From Flagellimonas meridianipacifica (lineage in GTDB: Bacteria; Bacteroidota; Bacteroidia; Flavobacteriales; Flavobacteriaceae): a stretch of DNA of 64,000 nt. This document shows, piece by piece, positions 26,833-35,440 of the stretch. The position numbers were made by a program, and so were the translations under genes. Below the pieces are notes generated by a model. That model was not told the origin of the DNA. It searched no databases and saw only the letters and a program-made list of their open reading frames with translations. Every line of letters starts with the position of its first letter. Positions within the stretch are counted from its first letter, which is position 1. The stretch lies in assembly GCF_003001695.1 (NCBI RefSeq), contig NZ_PVYX01000001.1, positions 806,001 to 870,000 on the forward strand, read 5' to 3'.

Positions 26833-27294
26833 CTAAAAGATTAAATTGCTTTTCGATTTTAATGCGTTTGGGTCTATGGAGTATGCTGTAACTATATTGG
26901 GCATAGCATTGATAGCCTTTACCGTTTTGTCCATTATCCCCATGTCATCCGTGTCAATCCTCAAAAAATAATCCACCTCTTTATGTTCAGAAACCAAAAA
27001 ATCTGTCTTCTGGGAAACATCATTGGTGAAGAGGCCTTCGGAAATTCCTATTTCCTGATCACAACTGTTTGTAAAAAGCACCCAATAATTCTGGTTGATT
27101 TCGTCTTCCCAATCAAACATTGAAAATAAGAGATTTTCACCATAGCTTAGGTCGTTATCTGTTCTCTTCAACTGCAATTCGCAACCTTTGTTAAGTGAAT
27201 AGGCTAACGAAAAATCTTCCATACCACTATGGATGGCAATTAACTGAAAATCATCATCGTAATACGCCTCTATTATTTTTCGAGTGGCTGACAT
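26833..27294 (-). CDS. IPExxxVDY family protein
   Basis: A 153-residue protein. The family is named for a short C-terminal motif; here it reads VSEHKEVDYFLRI, keeping the VDY. It is a Bacteroidota family of unknown function, normally found between rnc and pyk, as here. No membrane segment or signal is seen. The 111 nt upstream hold no gene; a TATATTTA box (27311-27318 on this strand) may be a promoter. Confidence 0.8.
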   Translation of the reverse strand: MSATRKIIEAYYDDDFQLIAIHSGMEDFSLAYSLNKGCELQLKRTDNDLSYGENLLFSMFDWEDEINQNYWVLFTNSCDQEIGISEGLFTNDVSQKTDFLVSEHKEVDYFLRIDTDDMGIMDKTVKAINAMPNIVTAYSIDPNALKSKSNLIF

Positions 27295-27405
27295 GTCCTA
27301 AATGCGAACTGTAAATATAGTCTTAATACGCAATACAGCCTAGCTATATATAAAGCAACGCATGGAAAAAATTACGAAAACGTTTGAGTTTACCTTTTTT
27401 TAAAG

Positions 27406-28143
27406 TTAGGACACATCGATACGGCTTTGGAGTGCGAAGTATGCTCGTTTCGATGCTTTTTCCTCCGCTTTCTTTTTGGAAGTGGCTCTGGCTTTGGCCA
27501 TAATCTTGTTGCCAATGGTAAGTTTTACAGCAAAATGCTTGTATTCATCGTTGCCGGTATCTTCATAAACTTCATAGTTGAAAGGTTTTTTTTGCTTTTG
27601 GCACCATTCAATTACCAAACTTTTGTAACTGATGACTTTTCCTTCCAACTGTTCAATATCCACATAGGGATTGATGACTCGGTCATAGATAAATCGTTCA
27701 CAATAGCTGTATCCTCTATCCAAGTAAATTGCCCCCACCAAGGCTTCAAAAACATTACCATGAATATTATCCCCAAAATGGGATTTGGGAATCCGACTTT
27801 CCACGTGCTCCAACAGTCCTAAATCCTTACCCAATTCATTCAGGTGTTTTCGGCTTACTATCTTGGAACGCATTTTAGTTAGATAGCCTTCATCACCTCC
27901 TGGAACCTCATTGTATAAGTGCTTTGAGATGATGGTTCCGAGCATCGCGTCCCCTAAAAATTCAAGTCTTTCGTAATTCTTGGGATTCCCTTCTTCATCT
28001 TTTATGTTCATGGACCTATGAAGAAAAGCTCTCTTGAATATCTCAGTGTTTTTAGGTTTAAACCCTAATATTTTTTTCATCGCCAAAAAAAAATCCCCAT
28101 CCGTTTTCGGTGGGGAGTTAAATATTTTTGACGTTAATCTCAT
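27406..28143 (-). CDS. rnc: Ribonuclease III
   Basis: A 245-residue protein with the catalytic signature ERLEFLGDAMLG, the later EALVGAIYLDRGY acidic segment, and a C-terminal double-strand RNA-binding domain ending FAVKLTIGNKIMAKARATSKKKAEEKASKRAYFAL. It cleaves structured RNA such as rRNA precursors. The ATG at 28143 lies 12 nt after the fabF stop; an alternative ATG 21 codons in is less likely because relatives carry a similar N-terminal extension. Confidence 0.96.
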   Translation of the reverse strand: MRLTSKIFNSPPKTDGDFFLAMKKILGFKPKNTEIFKRAFLHRSMNIKDEEGNPKNYERLEFLGDAMLGTIISKHLYNEVPGGDEGYLTKMRSKIVSRKHLNELGKDLGLLEHVESRIPKSHFGDNIHGNVFEALVGAIYLDRGYSYCERFIYDRVINPYVDIEQLEGKVISYKSLVIEWCQKQKKPFNYEVYEDTGNDEYKHFAVKLTIGNKIMAKARATSKKKAEEKASKRAYFALQSRIDVS

Positions 28144-28155
28144 GCTTTGGCTTCG

Positions 28156-29403
28156 CTATATTTTTTTAAAAAGTACACAAGCATTATGACCCCCAAAACC
28201 GAACGTATTGCTCATGGCAATTTTTACATCTCGCTCTTGAGCTTTGTTCAATGTGAGGTTGAGGGAAGCATCAATTTCTTCATCTACCACGCTATGGTTT
28301 ATGGTAGGTGGTACCATTCCATGCTCAATGGCCAGAATGGAGGCGATGGCTTCAATGGCTCCAGCCGCACCAAGCAAGTGACCGGTCATGGACTTTGTAG
28401 AATTGATATTGATATTGGATGCATGATCTCCAAAAACCTTGGAAATAGCTTTCAATTCAGCGACATCACCAAGAGGGGTTGACGTTCCGTGCGTATTGAT
28501 GGCATCTACATCTTCTGGTTTCAATCCTGCATTTTCCAAGCAATTTTCCATAACCCGAACCACGCCAATTCCTTCAGGATGCGGTGCTGTCATGTGATGG
28601 GCATCACTGGAAAGTCCTCCGCCCAAAACCTCAGCATATATTTTTGCTCCACGAGCTTTGGCATGTTCGTATTCTTCCAAAATAAGTGCTCCAGCTCCCT
28701 CACCTAAAACAAAACCATCCCTTGTGGCATCAAAAGGTCTGGAAGCGGTTTCTGGACTTTCATTTCTTGTGGAAAGTGCGTGCATGGCATTGAATCCTCC
28801 CATACCTGCAATGGTTACGGCGGCTTCACTTCCACCGGTAACGATTACATCACAATGCCCCAAACGAATATAGTTCAAGGCATCAATAAGTGCGTTGGCC
28901 GAAGAGGCACATGCCGAGACCGTGGTATAATTTGGTCCCATAAATCCATGCTTTATGGAAATGTTTCCAGGAGCGATATCCGCAATCATCTTTGGAATAA
29001 AGAAAGGATTGAACCTTGGGGTTCCGTCTCCATTGGCAAAACCAATCACTTCGTTCTGAAAAGTTTCAAGACCTCCAATTCCAGCGCCCCAAACAACACC
29101 TACCCTAAATTTATCTATTTCGTCCAGATTAAGGCCAGAGTCCTGAATAGCTTCATCCGAAGAAACCAAGGCGTACTGTGCAAAACGGTCTAGTTTTCTA
29201 GCTTCCTTTCTGTCAAAAAAATCCTGTGGATTATATCCTTTAAGTTCACAAGCAAATTTGGTCTTGAACTTTTCTGTGTCGAAATATGTAATGGGTGCCG
29301 AACCGCTAACGCCATTCTTTAGTCCTTCCCAATAAGCTTCTAAATTATTACCTATGGGGGTCAGTGCTCCCATTCCGGTAACTACTACACGCTTTAACTG
29401 CAT
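28156..29403 (-). CDS. fabF: 3-oxoacyl-ACP synthase II
   Basis: A 415-residue condensing enzyme. The catalytic triad is visible: Cys165 in TVSACASSAN, a His in NTHGTSTPLGD, and a His in KSMTGHLLGAAG. It elongates acyl chains on ACP. It follows acpP by 100 nt with a strong hairpin between, and precedes rnc closely. Confidence 0.97.
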   Translation of the reverse strand: MQLKRVVVTGMGALTPIGNNLEAYWEGLKNGVSGSAPITYFDTEKFKTKFACELKGYNPQDFFDRKEARKLDRFAQYALVSSDEAIQDSGLNLDEIDKFRVGVVWGAGIGGLETFQNEVIGFANGDGTPRFNPFFIPKMIADIAPGNISIKHGFMGPNYTTVSACASSANALIDALNYIRLGHCDVIVTGGSEAAVTIAGMGGFNAMHALSTRNESPETASRPFDATRDGFVLGEGAGALILEEYEHAKARGAKIYAEVLGGGLSSDAHHMTAPHPEGIGVVRVMENCLENAGLKPEDVDAINTHGTSTPLGDVAELKAISKVFGDHASNININSTKSMTGHLLGAAGAIEAIASILAIEHGMVPPTINHSVVDEEIDASLNLTLNKAQERDVKIAMSNTFGFGGHNACVLFKKI

Positions 29404-29432
29404 TGAACTATGTTTTACCCTTAAAAACCTAA

Positions 29433-29477
29433 ATTAAAAAAAAATTATCCATGCGATTTGGTATCGCATGGATAATT
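29433..29477 (-). terminator. Perfect hairpin terminator between acpP and fabF
   Basis: On the minus strand a 15-bp perfect stem (AATTATCCATGCGAT with its complement), a 5-nt loop and a run of T follow the acpP stop. It should end most acpP transcripts and lower fabF output relative to ACP. Confidence 0.8.
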
Positions 29478-29503
29478 TACATCATTTGATAAAATATCAT
29501 AAA

Positions 29504-29737
29504 TTATTTAGCTTCTTCAATATAGCTAATGGCTTGACCAACTGTAGCAATATTTTCGGCCTGATCATCAGGTATTTGGATGTCAAATTCTTTTTCAAAC
29601 TCCATGATAAGCTCCACAGTATCCAAGGAATCCGCACCTAAATCGTTGGTAAAGCTAGCTTCAGCTACTACTTCATTCTCATCTACACCTAGTTTATCAA
29701 CGATGATAGCCTTAACTCTTGATGCAATGTCTGACAT
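29504..29737 (-). CDS. acpP: Acyl carrier protein
   Basis: A 77-residue acidic protein with the phosphopantetheine site [12 protein letters not shown] (Ser37). It carries acyl intermediates in fatty acid synthesis. A TATTTTTG -7 box is found upstream and a strong terminator downstream, so it probably has its own abundant transcript. purN is divergent. Confidence 0.97.
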   Translation of the reverse strand: MSDIASRVKAIIVDKLGVDENEVVAEASFTNDLGADSLDTVELIMEFEKEFDIQIPDDQAENIATVGQAISYIEEAK

Positions 29738-29770
29738 AATTATATTGGTTTTAAAAATTTAAATCGTTGG

Positions 29771-29778
29771 CAAAAATA
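29771..29778 (-). promoter_or_regulatory. -7 promoter box for acpP
   Basis: TATTTTTG on the minus strand matches TAnnTTTG and ends 33 nt before the acpP ATG. No good -33 TTTG lies at 19 nt. Confidence 0.5.
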
Positions 29779-29897
29779 TAAAACTTTGGATTAAATACAC
29801 TATTTGTCGATAAATTGTGCTCAAATCAAACTTCTTACAAATGAGAACGTTACTTTAGCCTTTTGAACTTTGCCCATTCAAAATTGTACTTATTTAG

Positions 29898-30479
29898 ATG
29901 AAACGAATAGTAATTCTTGCCTCTGGCAATGGTTCCAATGCCGAACGGATTTCCACCTATTTTGAAGATAAAGAAGGTATAGAAGTTGCCGCTATTTTAA
30001 CCAACAAAAGTACGGCAAAGGTGCTTGAGCGTGCTAAAAGGCTTCAAATTCCTGCATTTTACTTCAACAAAACGGCGTTTTCCAATTCCGATGCCGTAGT
30101 GGGGTTATTACGTTCTCTCAAACCGGATATTATAGTCTTGGCTGGTTTCCTTTGGAAGGTACCTCTGAATATAATAAGAGCATTTCCCGGAAGGATTATA
30201 AACATTCACCCCGCCCTCCTACCCAAGTACGGTGGTAAGGGAATGTATGGTGACCATGTACACCAAGCCGTAAAGACCAATAACGAAACTGAAACTGGGA
30301 TAACCATCCATTATGTTAATGAGCATTACGATAAAGGAGCGATCATACATCAAGCTAAAGTTGGAATTGAACCTTCAGATGATATTGACGGTATTGCCAA
30401 TAAGGTACATCAGTTGGAATACGAGTATTTCCCAAAAATCATTGAAGACCTATTAAATTCGCAAAATGGCGAAGACTAA
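29898..30479 (+). CDS. purN: Phosphoribosylglycinamide formyltransferase
   Basis: A 193-residue protein starting MKRIVILASGNGSNAERI, with the catalytic motif INIHPALLPKYGGKGMYG (Asn and His) and the later Asp in HYDKGAIIHQ. It formylates GAR in purine synthesis. It is divergent from acpP and overlaps the rnhA gene by 14 nt. Confidence 0.96.
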   Translation: MKRIVILASGNGSNAERISTYFEDKEGIEVAAILTNKSTAKVLERAKRLQIPAFYFNKTAFSNSDAVVGLLRSLKPDIIVLAGFLWKVPLNIIRAFPGRIINIHPALLPKYGGKGMYGDHVHQAVKTNNETETGITIHYVNEHYDKGAIIHQAKVGIEPSDDIDGIANKVHQLEYEYFPKIIEDLLNSQNGED

Positions 30480-31101
30480 AAAGTTCTATGTGGTCTGGAA
30501 GGGTAAAAAACCCGGAATCTATGAATCTTGGTCCGATTGCAAGGCTCAAATAGAGGGCTACCAAGGCGCTCAATACAAAGCCTTTTTGGAATTCTCCGAA
30601 GCAAAAAAAGCATATAAGGGCGAATACAAGGATTATAAAGGAACAAACACCAAAAAGAAAACACTATCCAAAGCAGAACTGCTCCGCATCGGTGAACCCA
30701 ATTACAACTCCATTTCCGTTGATGCTGCATCCAGCGGAAACCCAGGAAAAGTAGAATATCAAGGTGTTGATACTAAAACCAAAAAGGTGTTTTTTAAACA
30801 GGGTCCCTTTGACCAAGGCACAAACAACATAGGTGAATTCTTAGCCATAGTCCACGGTCTTGCTTTTCTAAAAAAGAAAGGTAGTTCCAGAATATTATAT
30901 TCAGATTCTAAAATAGCCATGGGTTGGGTAAAAAAGAAAAGATGCGGCACAAAACTTACTAAGACCAAAAAAAACGAAGAGCTTTTTCATTTAATCTCTC
31001 GAGCAGAAGAATGGTTACGTGAGAATACGTACGATACTATATTGGTTAAATGGGAAACCAAAGCATGGGGAGAAATCCCAGCGGATTATGGAAGGAAATA
31101 A
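30466..31101 (+). CDS. rnhA: Viroplasmin-domain ribonuclease H
   Basis: A 211-residue protein. Residues ~5-48 are the viroplasmin (caulimovirus VI) domain that binds RNA-DNA hybrids (FYVVWKGKKPGIYESWSDC ... GYQGAQYKAF). The C-terminal RNase H fold starts SVDAASSGNPG (first Asp), continues with NNIGEFLAIVHGL (Glu) and LYSDSKIAMGWV (Asp). It removes RNA from hybrids. Starts inside purN. Confidence 0.9.
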   Translation: MAKTKKFYVVWKGKKPGIYESWSDCKAQIEGYQGAQYKAFLEFSEAKKAYKGEYKDYKGTNTKKKTLSKAELLRIGEPNYNSISVDAASSGNPGKVEYQGVDTKTKKVFFKQGPFDQGTNNIGEFLAIVHGLAFLKKKGSSRILYSDSKIAMGWVKKKRCGTKLTKTKKNEELFHLISRAEEWLRENTYDTILVKWETKAWGEIPADYGRK

Positions 31102-31163
31102 TGACAAATCAATTCCCTTTCACCAAATGTATTTATGAATGTTTCAAATGCAATATGTAACCG

Positions 31164-31171
31164 TATATTTG
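31164..31171 (+). promoter_or_regulatory. -7 promoter box for the PfkB kinase gene
   Basis: TATATTTG matches TAnnTTTG and ends 16 nt before the ATG at 31188, giving a very short leader. The -33 region holds only TTTC. Confidence 0.5.
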
Positions 31172-31187
31172 CAGCAAAATTTTGTGA

Positions 31188-32114
31188 ATGGGCAAATTAT
31201 TGATTGTTGGATCAATCGCTTTTGATGAAATAGAAACCCCTTTTGGAAAAACGGGAAAAATATTGGGCGGTGCGGCTACATTTATAGGTTTGGCCGCCGG
31301 TCAGTTTAGGGTTGATGCAGGTGTCGTTTCCGTAGTAGGGGATGATTTGCCGGAGGAATACCTTAACCTTTTGAAGGAAAGAGATATTGATGTAACCGGT
31401 GTTGAAGTAATCCAAGGAGGAAAAACCTTTTATTGGAAGGGAAAATATCACAACGACCTCAATTCCAGGGATACCTTGGTAACGGAATTGAATACTTTGG
31501 GTGATTTCGACCCTGTGGTCCCAGAAGATTTCAAAGACGCGGATGTCGTCATGCTCGGGAACTTGCACCCCAATATTCAATTGAGTGTAATTCGGCAAAT
31601 GAAGGTTCGACCAAAGCTTACCGTTCTGGATACCATGAACTTTTGGATGGACAACACTTGGGATGAATTAATGGAAGTCATCAAATTGATAGATGTCATC
31701 ACAATTAATGATGAAGAAGCTAGACAGCTGACGGGAGAGCATTCCTTGGTGAAGGCAGCAGCTAAGATTCAAAATATGGGGCCAAAATATGTGGTCATAA
31801 AAAAAGGAGAGCACGGAGCGCTTCTTTTCCATAAGGAATACATCTTTTTTGCCCCTGCGCTTCCTTTGGAAGAGGTTTTTGACCCAACAGGAGCGGGAGA
31901 TACTTTTGCAGGTGGGTTTGCAGGATATTTGGCGCAGACCAAAAACATTTCGTTTGAAAGTTTAAAAAATGCCATAGTTCAAGGTTCCAATTTGGCATCG
32001 TTCTGTGTAGAACGCTTTGGTACCGAACGCATGCTCGACTTAGAAAAACATGAGGTCGACCTGCGATTGGCGCAGTTTAAAGAATTAACACAATTCAATA
32101 TAGAATTAACATAA
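31188..32114 (+). CDS. PfkB-family sugar/nucleoside kinase
   Basis: A 308-residue ribokinase-like protein. The start LLIVGSIAFDEIETPFG and the early LGGAATFIGLAAG fit the PfkB N-terminal motif, and DPTGAGDTFAGGFAGYL near the end contains the catalytic Asp and anion hole. Substrate unknown; its place between purine genes and a PurF paralogue suggests a ribosyl or nucleoside substrate, which is inference only. It ends with a strong terminator. Confidence 0.88.
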   Translation: MGKLLIVGSIAFDEIETPFGKTGKILGGAATFIGLAAGQFRVDAGVVSVVGDDLPEEYLNLLKERDIDVTGVEVIQGGKTFYWKGKYHNDLNSRDTLVTELNTLGDFDPVVPEDFKDADVVMLGNLHPNIQLSVIRQMKVRPKLTVLDTMNFWMDNTWDELMEVIKLIDVITINDEEARQLTGEHSLVKAAAKIQNMGPKYVVIKKGEHGALLFHKEYIFFAPALPLEEVFDPTGAGDTFAGGFAGYLAQTKNISFESLKNAIVQGSNLASFCVERFGTERMLDLEKHEVDLRLAQFKELTQFNIELT

Positions 32115-32118
32115 GTGT

Positions 32119-32153
32119 GGCCCTGAGAATTCTCAGGGCCTTTTTATTTTTTT
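32119..32153 (+). terminator. Terminator after the PfkB kinase gene
   Basis: A 22-nt perfect palindrome (32119-32140, with CCCTGAGAATTCTCAGGG at its centre) followed by TTTTTATTTTTTT. It ends 3 nt before the next ATG, leaving almost no room for a separate leader of the downstream gene. Confidence 0.75.
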
Positions 32154-32156
32154 GCT

Positions 32157-34055
32157 ATGAGTGATCCTATTAAGCACGAATGCGGAATATCACTGGTCCG
32201 TTTGCTTAAACCTCTTGAATACTACAAGGAAAAATATGGTACGGCATTTTATGGGGTGAACAAAATGTACCTCATGATGGAAAAACAGCATAACCGAGGA
32301 CAGGATGGTGCTGGATTTGCAAGTATAAAATTGGATATGAACCCAGGAGAGCGGTATATGAGCAGGGTTCGGTCCATACAACAACAACCCATCCAAGATA
32401 TTTTTGCCCAAATCAATGATCGTATAAACAATGTTTTGGCAGAGCATCCCGAGTTTGAAGATGACGTGCAACTGCAAAAGAAGAACATCCCATACATTGG
32501 TGAGCTTCTATTGGGACATGTACGTTATGGCACGTTTGGTAAAAATAGCATCGAAAGCGTACACCCTTTTTTAAGGCAGAACAATTGGATGCATCGTAAC
32601 CTTATTGTGGCCGGAAACTTTAACATGACAAATGTTACAGAGCTTTTCGAAAATCTTGTGGAACTCGGACAGCATCCAAAGGAATTGGCAGATACTATTA
32701 CCGTAATGGAAAAAATTGGCCATTTCTTGGATGATGCCGTAGCCAAAATCTACAAGGATATTAAAAAAGAAGGGTATAGCAAAAGAGAAGCCTCTCCAAT
32801 TATTGCCAAGAGACTCAATGTTGCCAAAATACTACGCAAATCATCCAAAAATTGGGATGGTGGTTATGCTATGGCCGGGCTATTGGGCCATGGTGATGCC
32901 TTTGTGTTTCGTGATCCTGCAGGTATTCGCCCGGCTTACTATTACAAAGACGATGAAATAGTGGTAGTTGCTTCGGAAAGGCCAGCCATACAAACCGTAT
33001 TCAATGTTCCCTTTGAACAAGTACAGGAACTTGACCCGGGGCATGCTATAATAATAAAGAAAAAGGGGAGCGTCCATCTAGAGCAAATTATTGAACCCAA
33101 AGAAAGAAAGGCCTGTTCTTTTGAGCGTATTTATTTTTCTAGGGGAAGTGACCAAGAAATCTATCAAGAGCGAAAAATGCTTGGCAAACTGGTTTTTCCT
33201 CAAATCTTGAAAACTATTAATGACGATTTGACGAATACCGTTTTTTCATATATCCCAAATACCGCTGAAACTTCCTTTTTGGGAATGGTCAAAGAAGCCC
33301 AGAATTATTTGAATCGTAAAAAGGAAGAACAGATTTTGTCTTTGGGAAACAATATTACCCGAGCGAAACTGAACGCTATTTTAGATGTAAGACCACGTAT
33401 AGAGAAAGTGGCTATAAAGGATGCCAAACTTAGGACCTTCATTACTCAAGACAGTAGTCGTGACGATTTGGTTACCCATGTTTATGATATTTCGTACGGC
33501 TCTGTGAAGCCCAACGACAACTTGGTCATTATAGATGATAGTATTGTACGTGGTACTACCCTTAAAAAAAGTATCCTTAAGATTTTGGACCGATTGAATC
33601 CGAAAAAAATTGTGGTCGTTTCATCCGCTCCGCAAATTCGCTATCCTGATTGTTATGGTATCGATATGGCTAAATTGGAAGACTTTGTAGCTTTTAGAGC
33701 TGCATTGGAGCTGCATAAAGAAAGAGGTACTATGTCCATTGTCGATGACATCTATCAAAAATGTATTGAACATAAAAATTCAAAAGATACTGAAGCCGTC
33801 AACCACGTTAAAGAATTTTACGCTCCATTCAGCGCTCAAGAGGTTTCTCAAAAAATCGGAGAGATATTAAAACCCGAAGTAATCAAAGCAGAGGTAGAAA
33901 TCATTTACCAGGGCATTGATAATCTTCATAAAGCGTGTCCACAAAATTTAGGAGATTGGTATTTCACTGGAGATTATCCAACGCCTGGTGGAAACAGAGT
34001 TGTGAACAGGGCTTTTATCAATTTCTACGAGGGCAAAAACGAAAGGGCATATTAA
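32157..34055 (+). CDS. PurF-like amidophosphoribosyltransferase (long paralogue)
   Basis: A 632-residue protein, longer than the usual ~470-510 of PurF. The N-terminal class II glutamine amidotransferase domain has Cys9 after an eight-residue leader (MSDPIKHECGIS), then GHVRYGTFG. The phosphoribosyltransferase domain carries the PRPP signature LVIIDDSIVRGTT (~456-468). Insertions with many charged residues account for the extra length. Canonical PurF makes phosphoribosylamine from PRPP and glutamine; whether this long form does the same is not proved. A terminator lies 3 nt upstream. Confidence 0.85.
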   Translation: MSDPIKHECGISLVRLLKPLEYYKEKYGTAFYGVNKMYLMMEKQHNRGQDGAGFASIKLDMNPGERYMSRVRSIQQQPIQDIFAQINDRINNVLAEHPEFEDDVQLQKKNIPYIGELLLGHVRYGTFGKNSIESVHPFLRQNNWMHRNLIVAGNFNMTNVTELFENLVELGQHPKELADTITVMEKIGHFLDDAVAKIYKDIKKEGYSKREASPIIAKRLNVAKILRKSSKNWDGGYAMAGLLGHGDAFVFRDPAGIRPAYYYKDDEIVVVASERPAIQTVFNVPFEQVQELDPGHAIIIKKKGSVHLEQIIEPKERKACSFERIYFSRGSDQEIYQERKMLGKLVFPQILKTINDDLTNTVFSYIPNTAETSFLGMVKEAQNYLNRKKEEQILSLGNNITRAKLNAILDVRPRIEKVAIKDAKLRTFITQDSSRDDLVTHVYDISYGSVKPNDNLVIIDDSIVRGTTLKKSILKILDRLNPKKIVVVSSAPQIRYPDCYGIDMAKLEDFVAFRAALELHKERGTMSIVDDIYQKCIEHKNSKDTEAVNHVKEFYAPFSAQEVSQKIGEILKPEVIKAEVEIIYQGIDNLHKACPQNLGDWYFTGDYPTPGGNRVVNRAFINFYEGKNERAY

Positions 34056-34149
34056 CACTACGATTAACAATAAGTTAATGTGTGCATTTCGTCGATGAAA
34101 CCTGCATATTGTCGGGTTTTTGGCAATCACGTAAATGTCAAACCTACTT

Positions 34150-34231
34150 TAGTATTGCCATAGCATAAGTAGGTTAAGTTCATGGTAAGATTTGGGGCAA
34201 AAAAGGTGGAAAATTTTCCACCTTTTTTATT
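34150..34231 (+). ncRNA. Tandem small RNA unit, copy 1
   Basis: A 39-nt core at 34158-34196 (starts CCATAGCATAAGTAGG, ends ATGGTAAGATTTGGG) is followed by a 30-nt perfect palindrome (34199-34228: AAAAAAGGTGGAAAA and its complement) ending in T6. A near -7 box, TAGTATTG (34150-34157), directly precedes the core. No ORF of coding quality covers it. The three copies fill most of the 660-nt stretch between the PurF-like gene and sodA. Transcript bounds are estimates. Confidence 0.7.
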
Positions 34232-34361
34232 TTCCATCCAACTTTCTTTTCTCTTCGTAGTCCTTTTCCTTGGCATTCGTGTCTTCTCTCGACTCATATG
34301 GTAATTCAACCAAATTACTGGGGTTTCGTCTAAAAGCTTTTCATCTACAACAGGGTCACCT

Positions 34362-34446
34362 TACTTTTGGAGAACCATAGCATAAGTAGGTTAAGTTCAT
34401 GGTAAGATTTGGGGTAAGAAGGCGGAACAATGTTCCGTCTTCTTTG
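34362..34446 (+). ncRNA. Tandem small RNA unit, copy 2
   Basis: The core at 34375-34413 is identical to copy 1. The terminator hairpin (34416-34444) has a different sequence, AAGAAGGCGGAACA paired with TGTTCCGTCTTCTT, so pairing is kept while bases change. A perfect -7 box TACTTTTG lies at 34362-34369, five bases further from the core than in copies 1 and 3. Confidence 0.7.
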
Positions 34447-34549
34447 TATTTGAACCCCAAGGTTTTAAGGTTTTCTACCTTTTGTTTTTCACTCCTCAAA
34501 TCAAAAATTTCTTTAAAAACTTTTGTTATTTCTCACAATACCAGTAATT

Positions 34550-34631
34550 TAGTTTTGCCATAGCATAAGTAGGTTAAGTTTATGGTAAGATTTGGGACGA
34601 AAAGGGTGGGAGCTTTCCCGCCCTTTTCTAT
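34550..34631 (+). ncRNA. Tandem small RNA unit, copy 3
   Basis: The core at 34558-34596 differs from copy 1 by one base (C to T before ATGG). The terminator hairpin (34600-34627) is AAAAGGGTGGGA paired with TCCCGCCCTTTT, again a new sequence with kept pairing. A perfect -7 box TAGTTTTG is at 34550-34557. Sequence between the copies is unrelated, so the repeat is the RNA unit and not a simple long duplication. Confidence 0.7.
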
Positions 34632-34648
34632 TTGCGAAGTTTTACAAT

Positions 34649-34690
34649 AAAAAAGCCCGGTAATCTTACTGATTATCGGGCTGCTTTTTT
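34649..34690 (-). terminator. Terminator after sodA
   Basis: A-run, stem AGCCCGGTAATC with GATTATCGGGCT (one mismatch), and T-run; symmetrical, so it can work from both sides. It follows the sodA stop on the minus strand by ~26 nt. Confidence 0.7.
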
Positions 34691-34715
34691 AAGATAGAAT
34701 CCTTTCTAAACCTGC

Positions 34716-35324
34716 TTATTTGTTGGCATTGTAATACTCAGAAACTTTATCCCAGTTAATTACATTGAAAAAAGCCGAAATGTAATCTGGTCTTCTGTTT
34801 TGATAGTTAAGGTAGTATGCGTGTTCCCAAACATCCAATCCCAAAATTGGGTATCCTTCACATCCAGTATCAGGCATTAGTGGATTATCCTGATTGGGAG
34901 TAGAGCAAACCTCCAACTTTCCCCCTTTATGAACACAAAGCCAAGCCCATCCAGAGCCGAATCGGGTTCCTGCGGCCGAAGTAAATTTCTCCTTAAAGCT
35001 ATCAAAAGAACCAAAGGCCTCGTCAATAGCGGAAGCCAAATCACCTGAAGGAGCTCCTCCTCCATTCGGGGACATTACTTCCCAAAACAAACAGTGGTTA
35101 TAAAAACCTCCTCCGTTATTTCTTACTGCTCCGTTGGACATGTCCATGCCAGACAAAATATCTTCAATACTCTTACCTTCCAAATCGGTTCCGGCGATTG
35201 CGCCATTTAATTTTGTGGTATACCCATTATGGTGCTTTGTATGGTGGATTTCCATAGTGCGGGCATCTATATGAGGCTCTAGCGCATCGTACGCATAGGG
35301 CAAATTAGGTAATTCAAAAGCCAT
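34716..35324 (-). CDS. sodA: Superoxide dismutase (Fe/Mn)
   Basis: A 202-residue protein of normal length. Metal ligands can be placed: His in [13 protein letters not shown], His in [11 protein letters not shown], and Asp and His in [16 protein letters not shown]. It converts superoxide to peroxide and oxygen. Mn versus Fe use cannot be settled by eye. A TATTTTTA box (35360-35367, minus strand) may be its -7 element. Confidence 0.95.
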   Translation of the reverse strand: MAFELPNLPYAYDALEPHIDARTMEIHHTKHHNGYTTKLNGAIAGTDLEGKSIEDILSGMDMSNGAVRNNGGGFYNHCLFWEVMSPNGGGAPSGDLASAIDEAFGSFDSFKEKFTSAAGTRFGSGWAWLCVHKGGKLEVCSTPNQDNPLMPDTGCEGYPILGLDVWEHAYYLNYQNRRPDYISAFFNVINWDKVSEYYNANK

Positions 35325-35440
35325 AATTATATCATTTTTAAGTTATTAATTGCTTCCTGTAAAAATACGGTTTTATCGTCTATTTCATGGCAATCCAATA
35401 TTAAGTTAAGAAGGGTTATGCGTAATTTGCAAAAAAACTT

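Noticed and set aside
28147-29193. Plus-strand ORFs opposite fabF
   Set aside because: Shadows of a strongly supported gene.
34127-34309. 60-residue antisense ORF over small RNA copy 1
   Set aside because: It runs through the terminator hairpin and has no recognisable protein features; the RNA reading explains the conservation better.
34150-34631. Mobile element or long tandem duplication
   Set aside because: Only the core and the hairpin position are shared; spacer sequences and hairpin bases differ, and there are no transposase genes or target-site repeats.
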